From positions 62,001 to 126,000 of the forward strand of contig CANEXF010000010.1 in assembly GCA_947443645.1 (NCBI GenBank): a stretch of DNA of 64,000 bases. Reading direction: 5' to 3'. The notes below the pieces were generated by a model, which was not told where the DNA came from, did not search any database, and saw only the letters and a program-made list of their open reading frames with translations. The stretch is from Comamonadaceae bacterium (GTDB taxonomy: Bacteria > Pseudomonadota > Gammaproteobacteria > Burkholderiales > Burkholderiaceae_C). Made by a program: the position numbers and the translations under genes. Position 1 is the first letter of the stretch; every line of letters starts with the position of its first letter. Of this stretch, positions 1 to 8,292 are shown one piece after another.

Positions 1-83
1 TCAAGCTTGACATTGGAACCGCAAGCCACCAGAGCGGCCGACAAGGTGATGATGGACAGAAGGGAATAAGAAACGCGTTTCAT
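1..83 (-). CDS. pal: Peptidoglycan-associated lipoprotein Pal, 5' fragment
   Basis: Only the first 27 codons are in the window; the gene runs off the left edge. The start is the ATG at 83. The visible peptide is a lipoprotein signal sequence: MKRV, a hydrophobic core, then the lipobox LVAC followed by GSN. Pal anchors the outer membrane to peptidoglycan and works with TolB, whose gene lies directly upstream on the same strand (87-nt gap). The identity rests on the lipobox plus position after tolB, since the OmpA-like domain is not visible. The fragment is too short for the ORF track. Confidence 0.8.
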   Translation of the reverse strand, partial: MKRVSYSLLSIITLSAALVACGSNVKL

Positions 84-170
84 GAAAAACCTCAGCTACA
101 AAAAAAGAAAGAAATCAGAAATTAACAATGTCACCACGCAGCCGCAAGTGCTGTAGGGCGACGGGGACAG

Positions 171-1457
171 TCATCGTGGGAAAGGGCCCCAATCAGGCTC
201 ACGTATGTCGCCGCTGGCGCCTGACAGACGCGCCTTGATCCTGCCGTCGAGTGTCGTGGTCATCAGCGCTTCGCGCCCTTGCTGCTGGGTAGCATAAACA
301 ATAAGGCGACTGTTAGGCGCAAAACTCGGACTTTCGTCAGCACCAGTATCCGTGATCTGGGACACCGCTCCACCTGCGAGTTCCATCACCTGCAACTTGA
401 AAGCGCCGCTTACCCTTGAGATATACGCCAGCCAGCGTCCATCTGGACTGATGGCGGGCGATATGTTGTAACTTCCATTGAAAGTGACGCGCTCGACATT
501 GCCTCCAGATGCAAGCATCCGATAAATCTGCGGCGACCCCCCTCTGTCACTGACAAAGTAAATGTATTTGCCATCTGGCGAGAACGCAGGCTCGGTGTCT
601 ATGCTTGAAGATTGGGTCAAACGACGTGGCTCGCCACCGTTGGAATCGATCGCATACAACTGCGAGCCGCCATCGCGGCTGAGTGTGGCGACAATCTGTC
701 GGCCATCGGGTGACCAGGCCGGAGCACTGTTGGAGCCGCGGAAATTGGCTAACAGGCGGCGTTTACCAGTTGCGACGTCATGCGCGTAGATGACGGGCTT
801 GCGGGACTCAAACGACACATAGGCCAGTTGCGAGCCGTTGGGCGACCATGCCGGGGAAATGATGGGCTCTGAACTGGCCAGCGCGGACTGCGCGTTTTCG
901 CCATCCGAGTCAGCGACCCAAAGCGTAAAACGCTGACTGGCCTTGGTTACGTAGGCGATGCGGGTTGAAAAAACCCCCTTCTCGCCGGTTAATTTCTCAT
1001 ATACAAAGTCTGAAATCCGGTGCGCAGACAATCGCAGGTCTGCCGAGCTCACCGCATAACTCTGACCACCAAGATCCTGGCCGCGCACCAGATCCCACAG
1101 CCTCAGACGGACGTCAAAACGGCCATCTGCAAGCGGGCTGATGCTGCCCGTGACCATGGCGTCAGCGCCCTTTTGTCGCCACAGCGTCAAGTCAGGGCGA
1201 GCGCTTTCATCGGCAACCAGGCCAGCAGTATCGACAGCTCGAAACGCACCGCTGCGCTCAAGATCGGCCCTGACGATGGCCCCCATTTTTTGAGGCGCCT
1301 GCGCCTCGCCACGAAAAGTGGCGATTGCAATAGGCATCTGTGTCAAACCGACACCTGAGACCTCCACTCTGAATTGCGCCCGCGCAGGTGCAACGGATGC
1401 GATGGCCAGGAAAGCCAATAGAGCGATCAGTATTCGGCGGTGAAATTGGAAAGTCAT
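171..1457 (-). CDS. tolB: Tol-Pal system beta-propeller protein TolB
   Basis: This is the periplasmic TolB of the Tol-Pal envelope complex, which binds Pal and helps outer-membrane constriction at division. The listed 456-aa ORF begins too early. Starting at the internal ATG at 1457 (MTFQFHRR) gives 428 aa, the usual length, with a signal peptide ending near APARA. An N-terminal domain (about residues 30-160) is followed by repeated beta-propeller blades with SPDG motifs (APAWSPDG, EPAFSPDG, SPAISPDG). pal follows. Upstream is a glycosyltransferase, not tolA, so tolB-pal is separated from tolQRA here. Confidence 0.96.
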   Translation of the reverse strand: MTFQFHRRILIALLAFLAIASVAPARAQFRVEVSGVGLTQMPIAIATFRGEAQAPQKMGAIVRADLERSGAFRAVDTAGLVADESARPDLTLWRQKGADAMVTGSISPLADGRFDVRLRLWDLVRGQDLGGQSYAVSSADLRLSAHRISDFVYEKLTGEKGVFSTRIAYVTKASQRFTLWVADSDGENAQSALASSEPIISPAWSPNGSQLAYVSFESRKPVIYAHDVATGKRRLLANFRGSNSAPAWSPDGRQIVATLSRDGGSQLYAIDSNGGEPRRLTQSSSIDTEPAFSPDGKYIYFVSDRGGSPQIYRMLASGGNVERVTFNGSYNISPAISPDGRWLAYISRVSGAFKLQVMELAGGAVSQITDTGADESPSFAPNSRLIVYATQQQGREALMTTTLDGRIKARLSGASGDIREPDWGPFPR

Positions 1458-1494
1458 ACGAATAAGAAAAGAATTCTGAAAAATAGTTTCAAGC

Positions 1495-2340
1495 TCAATG
1501 CAGTTTGGTGACTCTAACTGTATTGTCGACGGCAATTTCACGCAGACCTTTCTCCGAGCGCACCAAACGCGTGTTCATTCGGTCAAAAACCCTTTGTTTG
1601 TTGACTGACGCCTGATCCCTTGTGCTTTCGCGATGCCACAAATGTAAAACTTCGGTGGCCAGAAACCCATTCTTGCGCTTCACGCCAAGATGACTGAGGC
1701 GCAGCACCAAGTCGGCATCCTCGTGCCCCCAGCCTTCGAAGGTCTCATCAAAACCATTGACGGCAACAAAATCAGAGCGCCAGACAGCCAAGTTACAGCT
1801 GCGAATGCCGCGCCACTTGAAAGATGGTTTTACCCTGAATAAAGACCAGGGCCAAAAAAGCATGTGCAACAGTTTGTTGCTGTCGCCAAGCCATCTGGCT
1901 TTGAACCAAAATGCCGCGGACTGATCGCTTAAATCAAGCTCACGACGCAGGGCTTGCGCAGTCAGGCGCTCACTCAACAGAACCCGACTTCCATTGACAA
2001 AACAGCCCTGTTCAGCAAGCTGTGTGTGAGCGTTGACGAAGGACTTGCCAGGCAGGCAGTCGCCGTCGAGAAAAACCAGATATTCACCGGTGGCAAAGTG
2101 CGCGCCAAGATTTCGCGCCGCCGCCGCCGTGAAGCCCGTGTCAGGATGCCAAACATGTCGCACCGGACATTTGAACGCAGGACATTTTTGAAATAGCAAC
2201 TCGAGCTGCGATGGATTTGAGCCATCATCAGCGATAACAACCTCATGGTTGCTGCCGCATTGCCGGGCCAACGCCTCGAGCACCACCAGCAAGGCGTCAA
2301 CTCGGTTGTAGCTGAGAACGATAAAGCTGATCGTTATCAA
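1495..2340 (-). CDS. GT2-family glycosyltransferase (galactosyltransferase-like C-terminus)
   Basis: This is probably a cytoplasmic glycosyltransferase of LPS or surface-polysaccharide synthesis. It has an N-terminal GT-A fold (ISFIVLSYNR, ADDGSNP), a DxD-like FLDGDCLPG motif, and the C-terminal signature GWGHEDADLVLRLSHLG seen in Glyco_transf_7C domains. The ORF track starts at 2421, which overlaps the upstream gene by 85 bp. I prefer the TTG at 2340, which overlaps the upstream stop as TTGA, suits translational coupling, and starts just before the first GT strand (281 aa). The ATG at 2421 is the alternative. The sugar and acceptor are unknown. Confidence 0.85.
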   Translation of the reverse strand: MITISFIVLSYNRVDALLVVLEALARQCGSNHEVVIADDGSNPSQLELLFQKCPAFKCPVRHVWHPDTGFTAAAARNLGAHFATGEYLVFLDGDCLPGKSFVNAHTQLAEQGCFVNGSRVLLSERLTAQALRRELDLSDQSAAFWFKARWLGDSNKLLHMLFWPWSLFRVKPSFKWRGIRSCNLAVWRSDFVAVNGFDETFEGWGHEDADLVLRLSHLGVKRKNGFLATEVLHLWHRESTRDQASVNKQRVFDRMNTRLVRSEKGLREIAVDNTVRVTKLH

Positions 2341-3146
2341 TTGGATTGCGATCTTCCGGAAGGAGCGGAAATGCCGTTTTTCAAATCGTGCGGCTGCGAT
2401 TGCGCTTGACTCAGGAACCAAAGCTTCAAATAGCGGTAATAAGTACCCTCGGCATTGGAAATCGCCAGAACCAAGCCCATGCGTCCATCGAGAAACCCAA
2501 GGCGAAGAACGTAGGTGCGAAAAAACGCCCAGAACGCGCGACCAAGCGCCGTGCCGAGGGATGCTTTTCTTCCCCTTGCAAAAAGGACCTGCGCTCCAGC
2601 CGTCGAGTAACGGTCGACTTTATCAAGAACCGCCTCAAAGCTGACGAAGCTCTGATGCAGCAAAGGTGAATGGAGCTGCGCAACGGCAGCAGTGGTCAAC
2701 ACTCTTTCGTGGACCAGATCTTCCGAGAATGAAGCGCTGCCGCGCTTGAACAGACGTGTAATTCGGTCTGGATACCAGCCAGAGTGAAGCATGTACTGCC
2801 CACAATAGCTGGACAGCCTTGGGAAGTCATAGACTTGATGGCTGGCCTGCTGGATGGCATTTTTGATTTCGGCCTGTAAAGCAGGCGTGACTCTTTCATC
2901 TGCATCAATTGAAAGAATCCAATCACCATTGGCCAAAGCCAAAGCGCGATTTTTTTGCACGCCAAAACCTCGCCAGTCAGAATTTACGCTGACCTCAGCT
3001 CCCAGCTTTTTGGCTATTTCAACCGTACCATCCGTACTGCCGGAGTCCAGCACCACGACTTGCTCTGCAAACGACAGCGACTGCAGACATGCCTCGATGT
3101 TGTGGGCTTCGTTTTTTGTTATCACTATGACAGACAAGCTTGCCAA
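2337..3146 (-). CDS. GT2-family glycosyltransferase, WaaE/KdtX-like
   Basis: This 269-aa protein has the N-terminal signature of LPS-core beta-1,4-glucosyltransferases of the WaaE/KdtX type: LSVIVITKNEAHNIEACL, LDSGSTDGT, then the nucleotide-sugar DxD region ILSIDADERV. A later HSGWYPD..RLF..G motif is also typical. It probably adds a glucose-type residue to the inner core on the cytoplasmic side. It overlaps the next glycosyltransferase gene by 4 nt. A divergent O-antigen ligase and msbA lie immediately upstream, so this is an LPS assembly locus. The exact acceptor is inferred from the family. Confidence 0.87.
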   Translation of the reverse strand: MASLSVIVITKNEAHNIEACLQSLSFAEQVVVLDSGSTDGTVEIAKKLGAEVSVNSDWRGFGVQKNRALALANGDWILSIDADERVTPALQAEIKNAIQQASHQVYDFPRLSSYCGQYMLHSGWYPDRITRLFKRGSASFSEDLVHERVLTTAAVAQLHSPLLHQSFVSFEAVLDKVDRYSTAGAQVLFARGRKASLGTALGRAFWAFFRTYVLRLGFLDGRMGLVLAISNAEGTYYRYLKLWFLSQAQSQPHDLKNGISAPSGRSQSN

Positions 3147-3306
3147 TGGTCGCCTTTCATAATTCGCGTCCAGAAAACCCCGGCTGCGGTCAGCTCGTTA
3201 AGAACCTGCAGAGCATAGCAGAGCGTGCTTGACAGACACATGGCCATCGGCCGTGTGGAATCACTGATAATGACACCCATTCTTCAGCCGCCACCTGCCA
3301 ACAATT

Positions 3307-4584
3307 TTGCAAAAAAAATCGCTCAACTTCCGGCTGCTGCTGGTTTGCCTGGCTGCAGCATCCGTCGGCTTACCTGTTGCGCTTATCAGCCTTGCGAAGA
3401 TGTTGCTACTGCTCGGTGGTGCCGCCATTTTGCTTTTTAGCCAGCGTCCTGTGCAGGCCGGCCCTGCACAACAAACAGCCCACCTGACGCCTGTCGCTGT
3501 ACTGGTCATTATTTGTGCCTTCGCACTGAGCCTCTTGTGGACAAGCGGCTCGCAGGTCGAGGCCTTGAACTCGCTTGGAAAATACGGCAAATTATTGATG
3601 ATCCCGCTGATCGTTGCCCTGCTGCGAAGCCGTGAAGAGGCGCGCTACGCGCTGGCAGCCTTTACCCTCACGCAATTGTTTTTAGTCCTGAGTTCCTGGA
3701 TGCTTTTCCTGCACCTTCCGGTGCCATGGGCTACGTCCGAAACGGCGCTCAGCCACTACACCCCGTTTTCAAGTTACCTCGATGAAGGCATCATGACCGC
3801 ATTGTTTGCGTCGCTGTGCTGGCATCTGCGCGCGCTGCTGCCGGGGCGCCTGGCCACGATCGGCGCGCCCGCAGTAGCCGTGCTGGCTTTGCTCAACGTG
3901 CTGTTTGTACTGGAGGGGCGAAGTGGCCACATCGTCGCCGTCGTACTTTTGTCGCTCGCCATCATGTGGGAGCTACCGGCGCGCTACCGTGCGGGCATCA
4001 TCTTGCTGCCTTTTGTGCTGACGCTTGCTGTGTCGCTGGTCTCGCCGCGAGTGCAAAACCGGCTTATCCAGGCCAAGCAGGAAATTCAGGCCTTCTCACT
4101 TGAAAAGGGCGCAAGCACAACGACCGGCAGCTCCTCCGGCATACGCCTGCATTTCTGGCATCGTGCAGCGCAGCTGATGGCTGAGAATCCGGTTCTGGGC
4201 TCAGGCGTGGGCAGCTGGAGCCACGAATACAACCGACTAGACAAAGCCCAGAATCCGGCGCACCAGGAGATTGGCCCCCTGGGCAATCCGCATCAGGAGT
4301 ACCTGCTGTGGGGCGTTCAACTCGGCATCCCCGGTATCGCGCTCATCGCGGGGCTTTTGGGGGCCATGCTGCGCGACACAAAACACATGGAAAAAATGCC
4401 ATCCCGCGCGGCACAGTCTGCCATCTTCGCACTGGCTATCGCCTGCCTTTTTAACGCTTCCATTTATGACGCACTGATAGGCGACTTTTTCTGTGTCGTG
4501 CTGGGCCTGTTGCTGGCGCTGGGTTGCTTGCGTCCATCACCGCCCTCCAGTCTCAAATTCAAGCAGGCAGCCAGCTCGCAATGA
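3307..4584 (+). CDS. O-antigen ligase/polymerase family membrane protein (WaaL-like)
   Basis: This is a polytopic inner-membrane protein of about 425 aa with roughly ten hydrophobic segments and a large periplasmic loop carrying GVGSWSHEYNR and NPHQEYLLWG, as in Wzy_C/WaaL proteins that join O-antigen to lipid A-core. The ORF begins at TTG 3307 with no clear ribosome-binding site. An ATG at 3270 with GGAA about 10 nt upstream begins a -1 shifted frame (MTPILQPPPANN) that would join this frame if the A8 tract at 3311-3318 lost one A. The start may therefore depend on slippage, or the tract may hide a sequencing error. The gene overlaps msbA by 4 nt (ATGA). Confidence 0.85.
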   Translation: MQKKSLNFRLLLVCLAAASVGLPVALISLAKMLLLLGGAAILLFSQRPVQAGPAQQTAHLTPVAVLVIICAFALSLLWTSGSQVEALNSLGKYGKLLMIPLIVALLRSREEARYALAAFTLTQLFLVLSSWMLFLHLPVPWATSETALSHYTPFSSYLDEGIMTALFASLCWHLRALLPGRLATIGAPAVAVLALLNVLFVLEGRSGHIVAVVLLSLAIMWELPARYRAGIILLPFVLTLAVSLVSPRVQNRLIQAKQEIQAFSLEKGASTTTGSSSGIRLHFWHRAAQLMAENPVLGSGVGSWSHEYNRLDKAQNPAHQEIGPLGNPHQEYLLWGVQLGIPGIALIAGLLGAMLRDTKHMEKMPSRAAQSAIFALAIACLFNASIYDALIGDFFCVVLGLLLALGCLRPSPPSSLKFKQAASSQ

Positions 4585-6344
4585 CAGAACAAATAGAACC
4601 GATACCTGTGGCTATCAAGCTTTCTGTCTTGCAGAGAATCAAACGTGTTTGGCCCTACTTCGGTACTGCAAAAAAGGGCTGGACAGTTGCGATCGCCGCA
4701 ACCGTGGTGGCGTCGGCTACTGAACCCTTTGTACCGGCATTGCTGAAACCCCTGTTGGACCGCGGCTTCCAAAAGGGCGCGCTCGATCTTTGGATGGTGC
4801 CCTTGTCGCTGATGCTGCTGTTCACGATAAGAGGCCTGTCGGGCTTTGTCGCGCAGTACGCCTTGGCCCAGGTCACCAACGAAGGGCTCCAGGCCCTGCG
4901 CAAAGCGATGTTCGCAAAGCTGCTGAGCGCGCGTCTTTCACTGTTTGCCGACCAGACCTCGAGCGCCATTTCAAATACTGTGGTCTACGAGGTCTACAAC
5001 GGCTCCATGATTTTGAACAACGCGCTGATGAAGCTGGCGCGGGATGTGCTCACACTGGTCGCATTGGTCGGTTATCTGATTTTCCTGAACTGGAAGCTGA
5101 TGCTGGTGGTGTCGCTGCTTTTCCCCGCCGTAGCGCTGGTGATTCAGCTGTTAACCAGGCGCCTTTACAGACTCACAAAGGAAAGCCAGACTGCCACGGA
5201 CAACCTGGCCTACGTGGTCGAGGAGAACGTTCTGGCGCACCGCGACGTTCGCCTGCATGGCGCACAGTCAAGCCAGGCCAGCCGTTTCGATGCCTTGAGC
5301 CGGTCGCTGCGGCGGCTGTCCATGAAGTCAACAGCCGCTTACGCGAGCATGAGCGCGATAACGCAGGTGTTGGCGGCTGTCGCTTTGTCTGCGGTGATTT
5401 CAATCGCCCTGCTGCAGGGCTCGGAAAACACCACGACCGTGGGAGGCTTCGTGGCCTTTGTCACGGCCATGCTGCTGCTGATAGCGCCCATCAAAGGCCT
5501 GTCAGACGGCGCGACACCGATCACCCGGGGATTGGCGGCGCTGGAGCGCGGTCTTGATCTGATCAATCTGACTGACGATGAGTCTGGCGGCTCTGTTTCC
5601 AAACCGCGGGCTTCTGGTGATATCGAGTTTGCAAATGTCAGCGTCCGCTATAGAGCCGACGCGCCACCTGCGCTGGATGAGTTGAGCCTTTCTATCAAGG
5701 CAGGCGAAACCGTGGCGCTCGTGGGAAGCTCGGGTTCAGGCAAAACCACGCTGGTCAATCTCTTGCCCAGGTTCGTGGAACTGAGCTCGGGCGCTGTTTT
5801 CCTCGATGGTACTGAACTGAGGAAGTGGAGCCTGGCCTCGCTGCGATCACAGTTTGCAGTGGTCAGCCAGCACGTTGTGATGCTCAACGGCAGCCTGGCA
5901 TTCAACGTGGCGCTCGGCCAGTCGTTTGACCGGGACAAAGTCACGCAGTGTCTGAAGGCTGCCAATCTGGGCGGCTTGCTGGACGGCATGCCTGAGGGCA
6001 TTGATACCGTGCTTGGGCATAACGCCATGCAGTTGTCAGGCGGACAACGTCAGCGCCTGGCCATCGCACGCGCGCTTTACAAGGATGCGCCAATTCTGAT
6101 TCTGGACGAAGCGACTTCCGCCCTTGATACCGAGTCCGAACAAGCTGTTCAGGAAGCCATCCGGAGGCTGACCTCAGGCCGCACCTCACTGGTGATCGCC
6201 CATCGCTTGTCTACTGTGCAACATGCAGACCGCATCATCATGATGAACGCCGGACGCATCGTAGAGTCCGGCACGCACGCAAACCTGCTGGCTCAAAATG
6301 GCGCCTACGCCCATCTCTACCGACTCGGTTTTCAGGGCAGCTGA
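4581..6344 (+). CDS. msbA: Lipid A-core ABC flippase MsbA
   Basis: This is a half-transporter of 587 aa that flips lipid A-core across the inner membrane at the expense of ATP. The start chosen is the ATG at 4581 (MTEQIEP), overlapping the waaL stop; the ORF-track start at 4524 lies inside waaL. The N-terminal six-helix ABC transmembrane domain spans about residues 25-310. The nucleotide-binding domain has Walker A GSSGSGKTT, signature LSGGQRQRLA, Walker B ILILDEATS and the switch His in VIAHRLS. Pairing with waaL and core glycosyltransferases supports the LPS role. The 3' end overlaps the convergent GT4 gene by 13 bp. Confidence 0.95.
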   Translation: MTEQIEPIPVAIKLSVLQRIKRVWPYFGTAKKGWTVAIAATVVASATEPFVPALLKPLLDRGFQKGALDLWMVPLSLMLLFTIRGLSGFVAQYALAQVTNEGLQALRKAMFAKLLSARLSLFADQTSSAISNTVVYEVYNGSMILNNALMKLARDVLTLVALVGYLIFLNWKLMLVVSLLFPAVALVIQLLTRRLYRLTKESQTATDNLAYVVEENVLAHRDVRLHGAQSSQASRFDALSRSLRRLSMKSTAAYASMSAITQVLAAVALSAVISIALLQGSENTTTVGGFVAFVTAMLLLIAPIKGLSDGATPITRGLAALERGLDLINLTDDESGGSVSKPRASGDIEFANVSVRYRADAPPALDELSLSIKAGETVALVGSSGSGKTTLVNLLPRFVELSSGAVFLDGTELRKWSLASLRSQFAVVSQHVVMLNGSLAFNVALGQSFDRDKVTQCLKAANLGGLLDGMPEGIDTVLGHNAMQLSGGQRQRLAIARALYKDAPILILDEATSALDTESEQAVQEAIRRLTSGRTSLVIAHRLSTVQHADRIIMMNAGRIVESGTHANLLAQNGAYAHLYRLGFQGS

Positions 6345-7501
6345 AGGCCGCCCTGACTGACTTGACGGTAAATCTCTTCCTGCTGGTCAGCGATTTTTTC
6401 CCACTCGAAATGGCTGGAAAAATCGCGTGCCGCAAGGCTCAGCGACGCTTTGAGGGCGCTATCAGCAAAAATACGTTTGAGTGATTGTGCAAGGGCTCGC
6501 ACATCACGCGGATCGTCCAGAATCAAGGCATTTTTTTCATGCTTTAGCAAGCCGGAAATGCCGCAATACCGCTCGCTGCTCACCACCACAGGCAAGCCGT
6601 GGGCCATGGCTTCAAGTACCACCATGGCAAAAGTGTCCTCAAGCGTGGGATGCGCGAGGCAATCTGCAGCAAGGTAGGCCGGACTGACCGTCTTCATGGC
6701 ACCGAGAAAAAATACCCGCGACGTCAAGCCAGCCCGCTCAACCTGCTGGCGGAACGCTGCAAGCTGCCTGGAACTGCCAACCACGGCCAAAATAGAATCG
6801 CCCGCCAAACTCGACATCGCATCAATCAATGTTTGCAGCCCTTTTTTTCGAAAATCATTGCCCACAAACAATATGCAGTCTTTGTCCAGAGGCAAGCCCA
6901 GTGATTGCCTGGCCAAGGCGCGCTCTGATTGCGACGGCAGCGTCGGCAAATCAATTCCAGGGGTCAGGACGCGGGTCATGGGTAGGGCGTCTGGATAGCT
7001 CGTAGAAAAAATGGACAGCAGGCTCTGTGACGTCAGGATCACGCAACGCCCCGCTTGCAATGCGTAACGCATGCGCTCGAGCAGCAGGTAAACCACCAGC
7101 CTGGGACTGCTCAGTACTTTGCACCACCTGAGCAGGCGCCTCCAGCCCGTCAGTCCATGAAAAAGATTGTGCTTGACGGGCAATACGTGAACCGTCTGCA
7201 CATTGCCATGCCAAGTATTTTCGTGCGAATGCACGACATCAAAACCCTTGCGGGTCGCCCACCAGCTCGCGCTTGCAAACCAGAGTTGATTAAACCAGCG
7301 GGGCCGGCGTAGCGGCATGCTGACAAGGTGGTAGCGCACACCTGGCCACTGGTGTTCCACGGACTGCGCGAAAACATGAATCTCGTGGCGCGCTGCGAGC
7401 TGCTCAACCAAGGCAATCGAGTAACGCTCGGCGCCGCCGGCCGTGGGCGAAAAATTCCGGCTCAACACCGCGACACGTAGCTGCGCGATAGGTAAGGTCA
7501 T
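6332..7501 (-). CDS. GT4-family glycosyltransferase
   Basis: This is a GT-B fold glycosyltransferase of about 389 aa. The N-terminal domain has the GGAERY loop (NFSPTAGGAERYS). The C-terminal Glycos_transf_1 domain contains ILFVGNDFRKKG and the EX7E-type catalytic motif EDTFAMVVLEAMAHG. The start is the ATG at 7501, which overlaps the stop of the upstream polysaccharide deacetylase gene (ATGA); the ORF-track start at 7615 lies within that gene. It probably adds hexose to LPS core or a surface glycan. It converges with msbA, and the deacetylase partner suggests glycan modification. Donor and acceptor are not determinable. Confidence 0.9.
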   Translation of the reverse strand: MTLPIAQLRVAVLSRNFSPTAGGAERYSIALVEQLAARHEIHVFAQSVEHQWPGVRYHLVSMPLRRPRWFNQLWFASASWWATRKGFDVVHSHENTWHGNVQTVHVLPVKHNLFHGLTGWRRLLRWCKVLSSPRLVVYLLLERMRYALQAGRCVILTSQSLLSIFSTSYPDALPMTRVLTPGIDLPTLPSQSERALARQSLGLPLDKDCILFVGNDFRKKGLQTLIDAMSSLAGDSILAVVGSSRQLAAFRQQVERAGLTSRVFFLGAMKTVSPAYLAADCLAHPTLEDTFAMVVLEAMAHGLPVVVSSERYCGISGLLKHEKNALILDDPRDVRALAQSLKRIFADSALKASLSLAARDFSSHFEWEKIADQQEEIYRQVSQGGLQLP

Positions 7502-8259
7502 TTCTTGCGTCTGTCCTCGTAAGCGGTCGCAATCTTGAGCCAGAACATGGGCAAACTGGTCGAGCGAAGCACAGGCACGCGTGGCAGCTCCAACAGGTTC
7601 ACGCCCGCATGACAACGGCTGCGTTGCGTGCTTGTCGCAGTGACAAAGCCCTGAGCGCGGACCATGGCGACATGTCTGGCCTCATAGCGTCCGTAGGGAT
7701 AGCAAAAGTGACTGACGGGGCTGTCAATAGCGACCTCCAGATCGACCTTGCCGCCAGCAATTTCAACCTGGCAAGTCACGTCGTCCTTGTCCAACAGGTT
7801 CACGTGATGCCGGGTGTGAGAGCCTATCTCCTGTCCCCCGCTAACCCACTGCAGCATCTGGGCCTCGCTCATCAATGGCGTCTGGGCAATACCGTTTTGT
7901 GCATCCCAACTGTTTGTTTTGCCGGCCAGGCCGCTGACCGCATAGCAGGTAGCTGAGAAACCATGGCGCATCAGCACAGGCAAGGCATGGGTGAGATTGT
8001 TGAGGTAGCCGTCATCGAAGGTGATGCCCACTACCTTGCCCTGCCGCTCTCCGCTCAAATAGGGTTGCAGGGCACTCATGCTCAGGCCCGTATAACCGAG
8101 CCAGTTGAGCCAGGCCATCTGGCGGGCAAAAGCGTCGGGATGCACATAGAGGCTGCGAAAAGGACTACCTTTGGGCGGGGCTTCGTCAATCTGGTGGTAA
8201 ACGAGGATGGGAATCGGCCGGAGATTGCCAGTTGTCGTGCCGGTCGTGGAATGCGCCAT
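7498..8259 (-). CDS. Polysaccharide deacetylase family protein
   Basis: This is a NodB-homology carbohydrate esterase (CE4) of 253 aa. It shows the NodB motifs: PILVYHQID near the N-terminus, the metal-binding TFDDGYLNN (first Asp catalytic), EIGSHTRHHVNL (His ligands) and FCYPYGRY. No clear signal peptide is visible, so it may act on a lipid-linked or LPS intermediate in the cytoplasm or at the inner-membrane face. It is coupled to the GT4 gene by a 4-nt overlap and follows rng by 33 nt. The substrate is unknown. Confidence 0.9.
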   Translation of the reverse strand: MAHSTTGTTTGNLRPIPILVYHQIDEAPPKGSPFRSLYVHPDAFARQMAWLNWLGYTGLSMSALQPYLSGERQGKVVGITFDDGYLNNLTHALPVLMRHGFSATCYAVSGLAGKTNSWDAQNGIAQTPLMSEAQMLQWVSGGQEIGSHTRHHVNLLDKDDVTCQVEIAGGKVDLEVAIDSPVSHFCYPYGRYEARHVAMVRAQGFVTATSTQRSRCHAGVNLLELPRVPVLRSTSLPMFWLKIATAYEDRRKK

Positions 8260-8292
8260 GGTGTCGGGTTCGGTAAAACGATGCGGAAAGAA

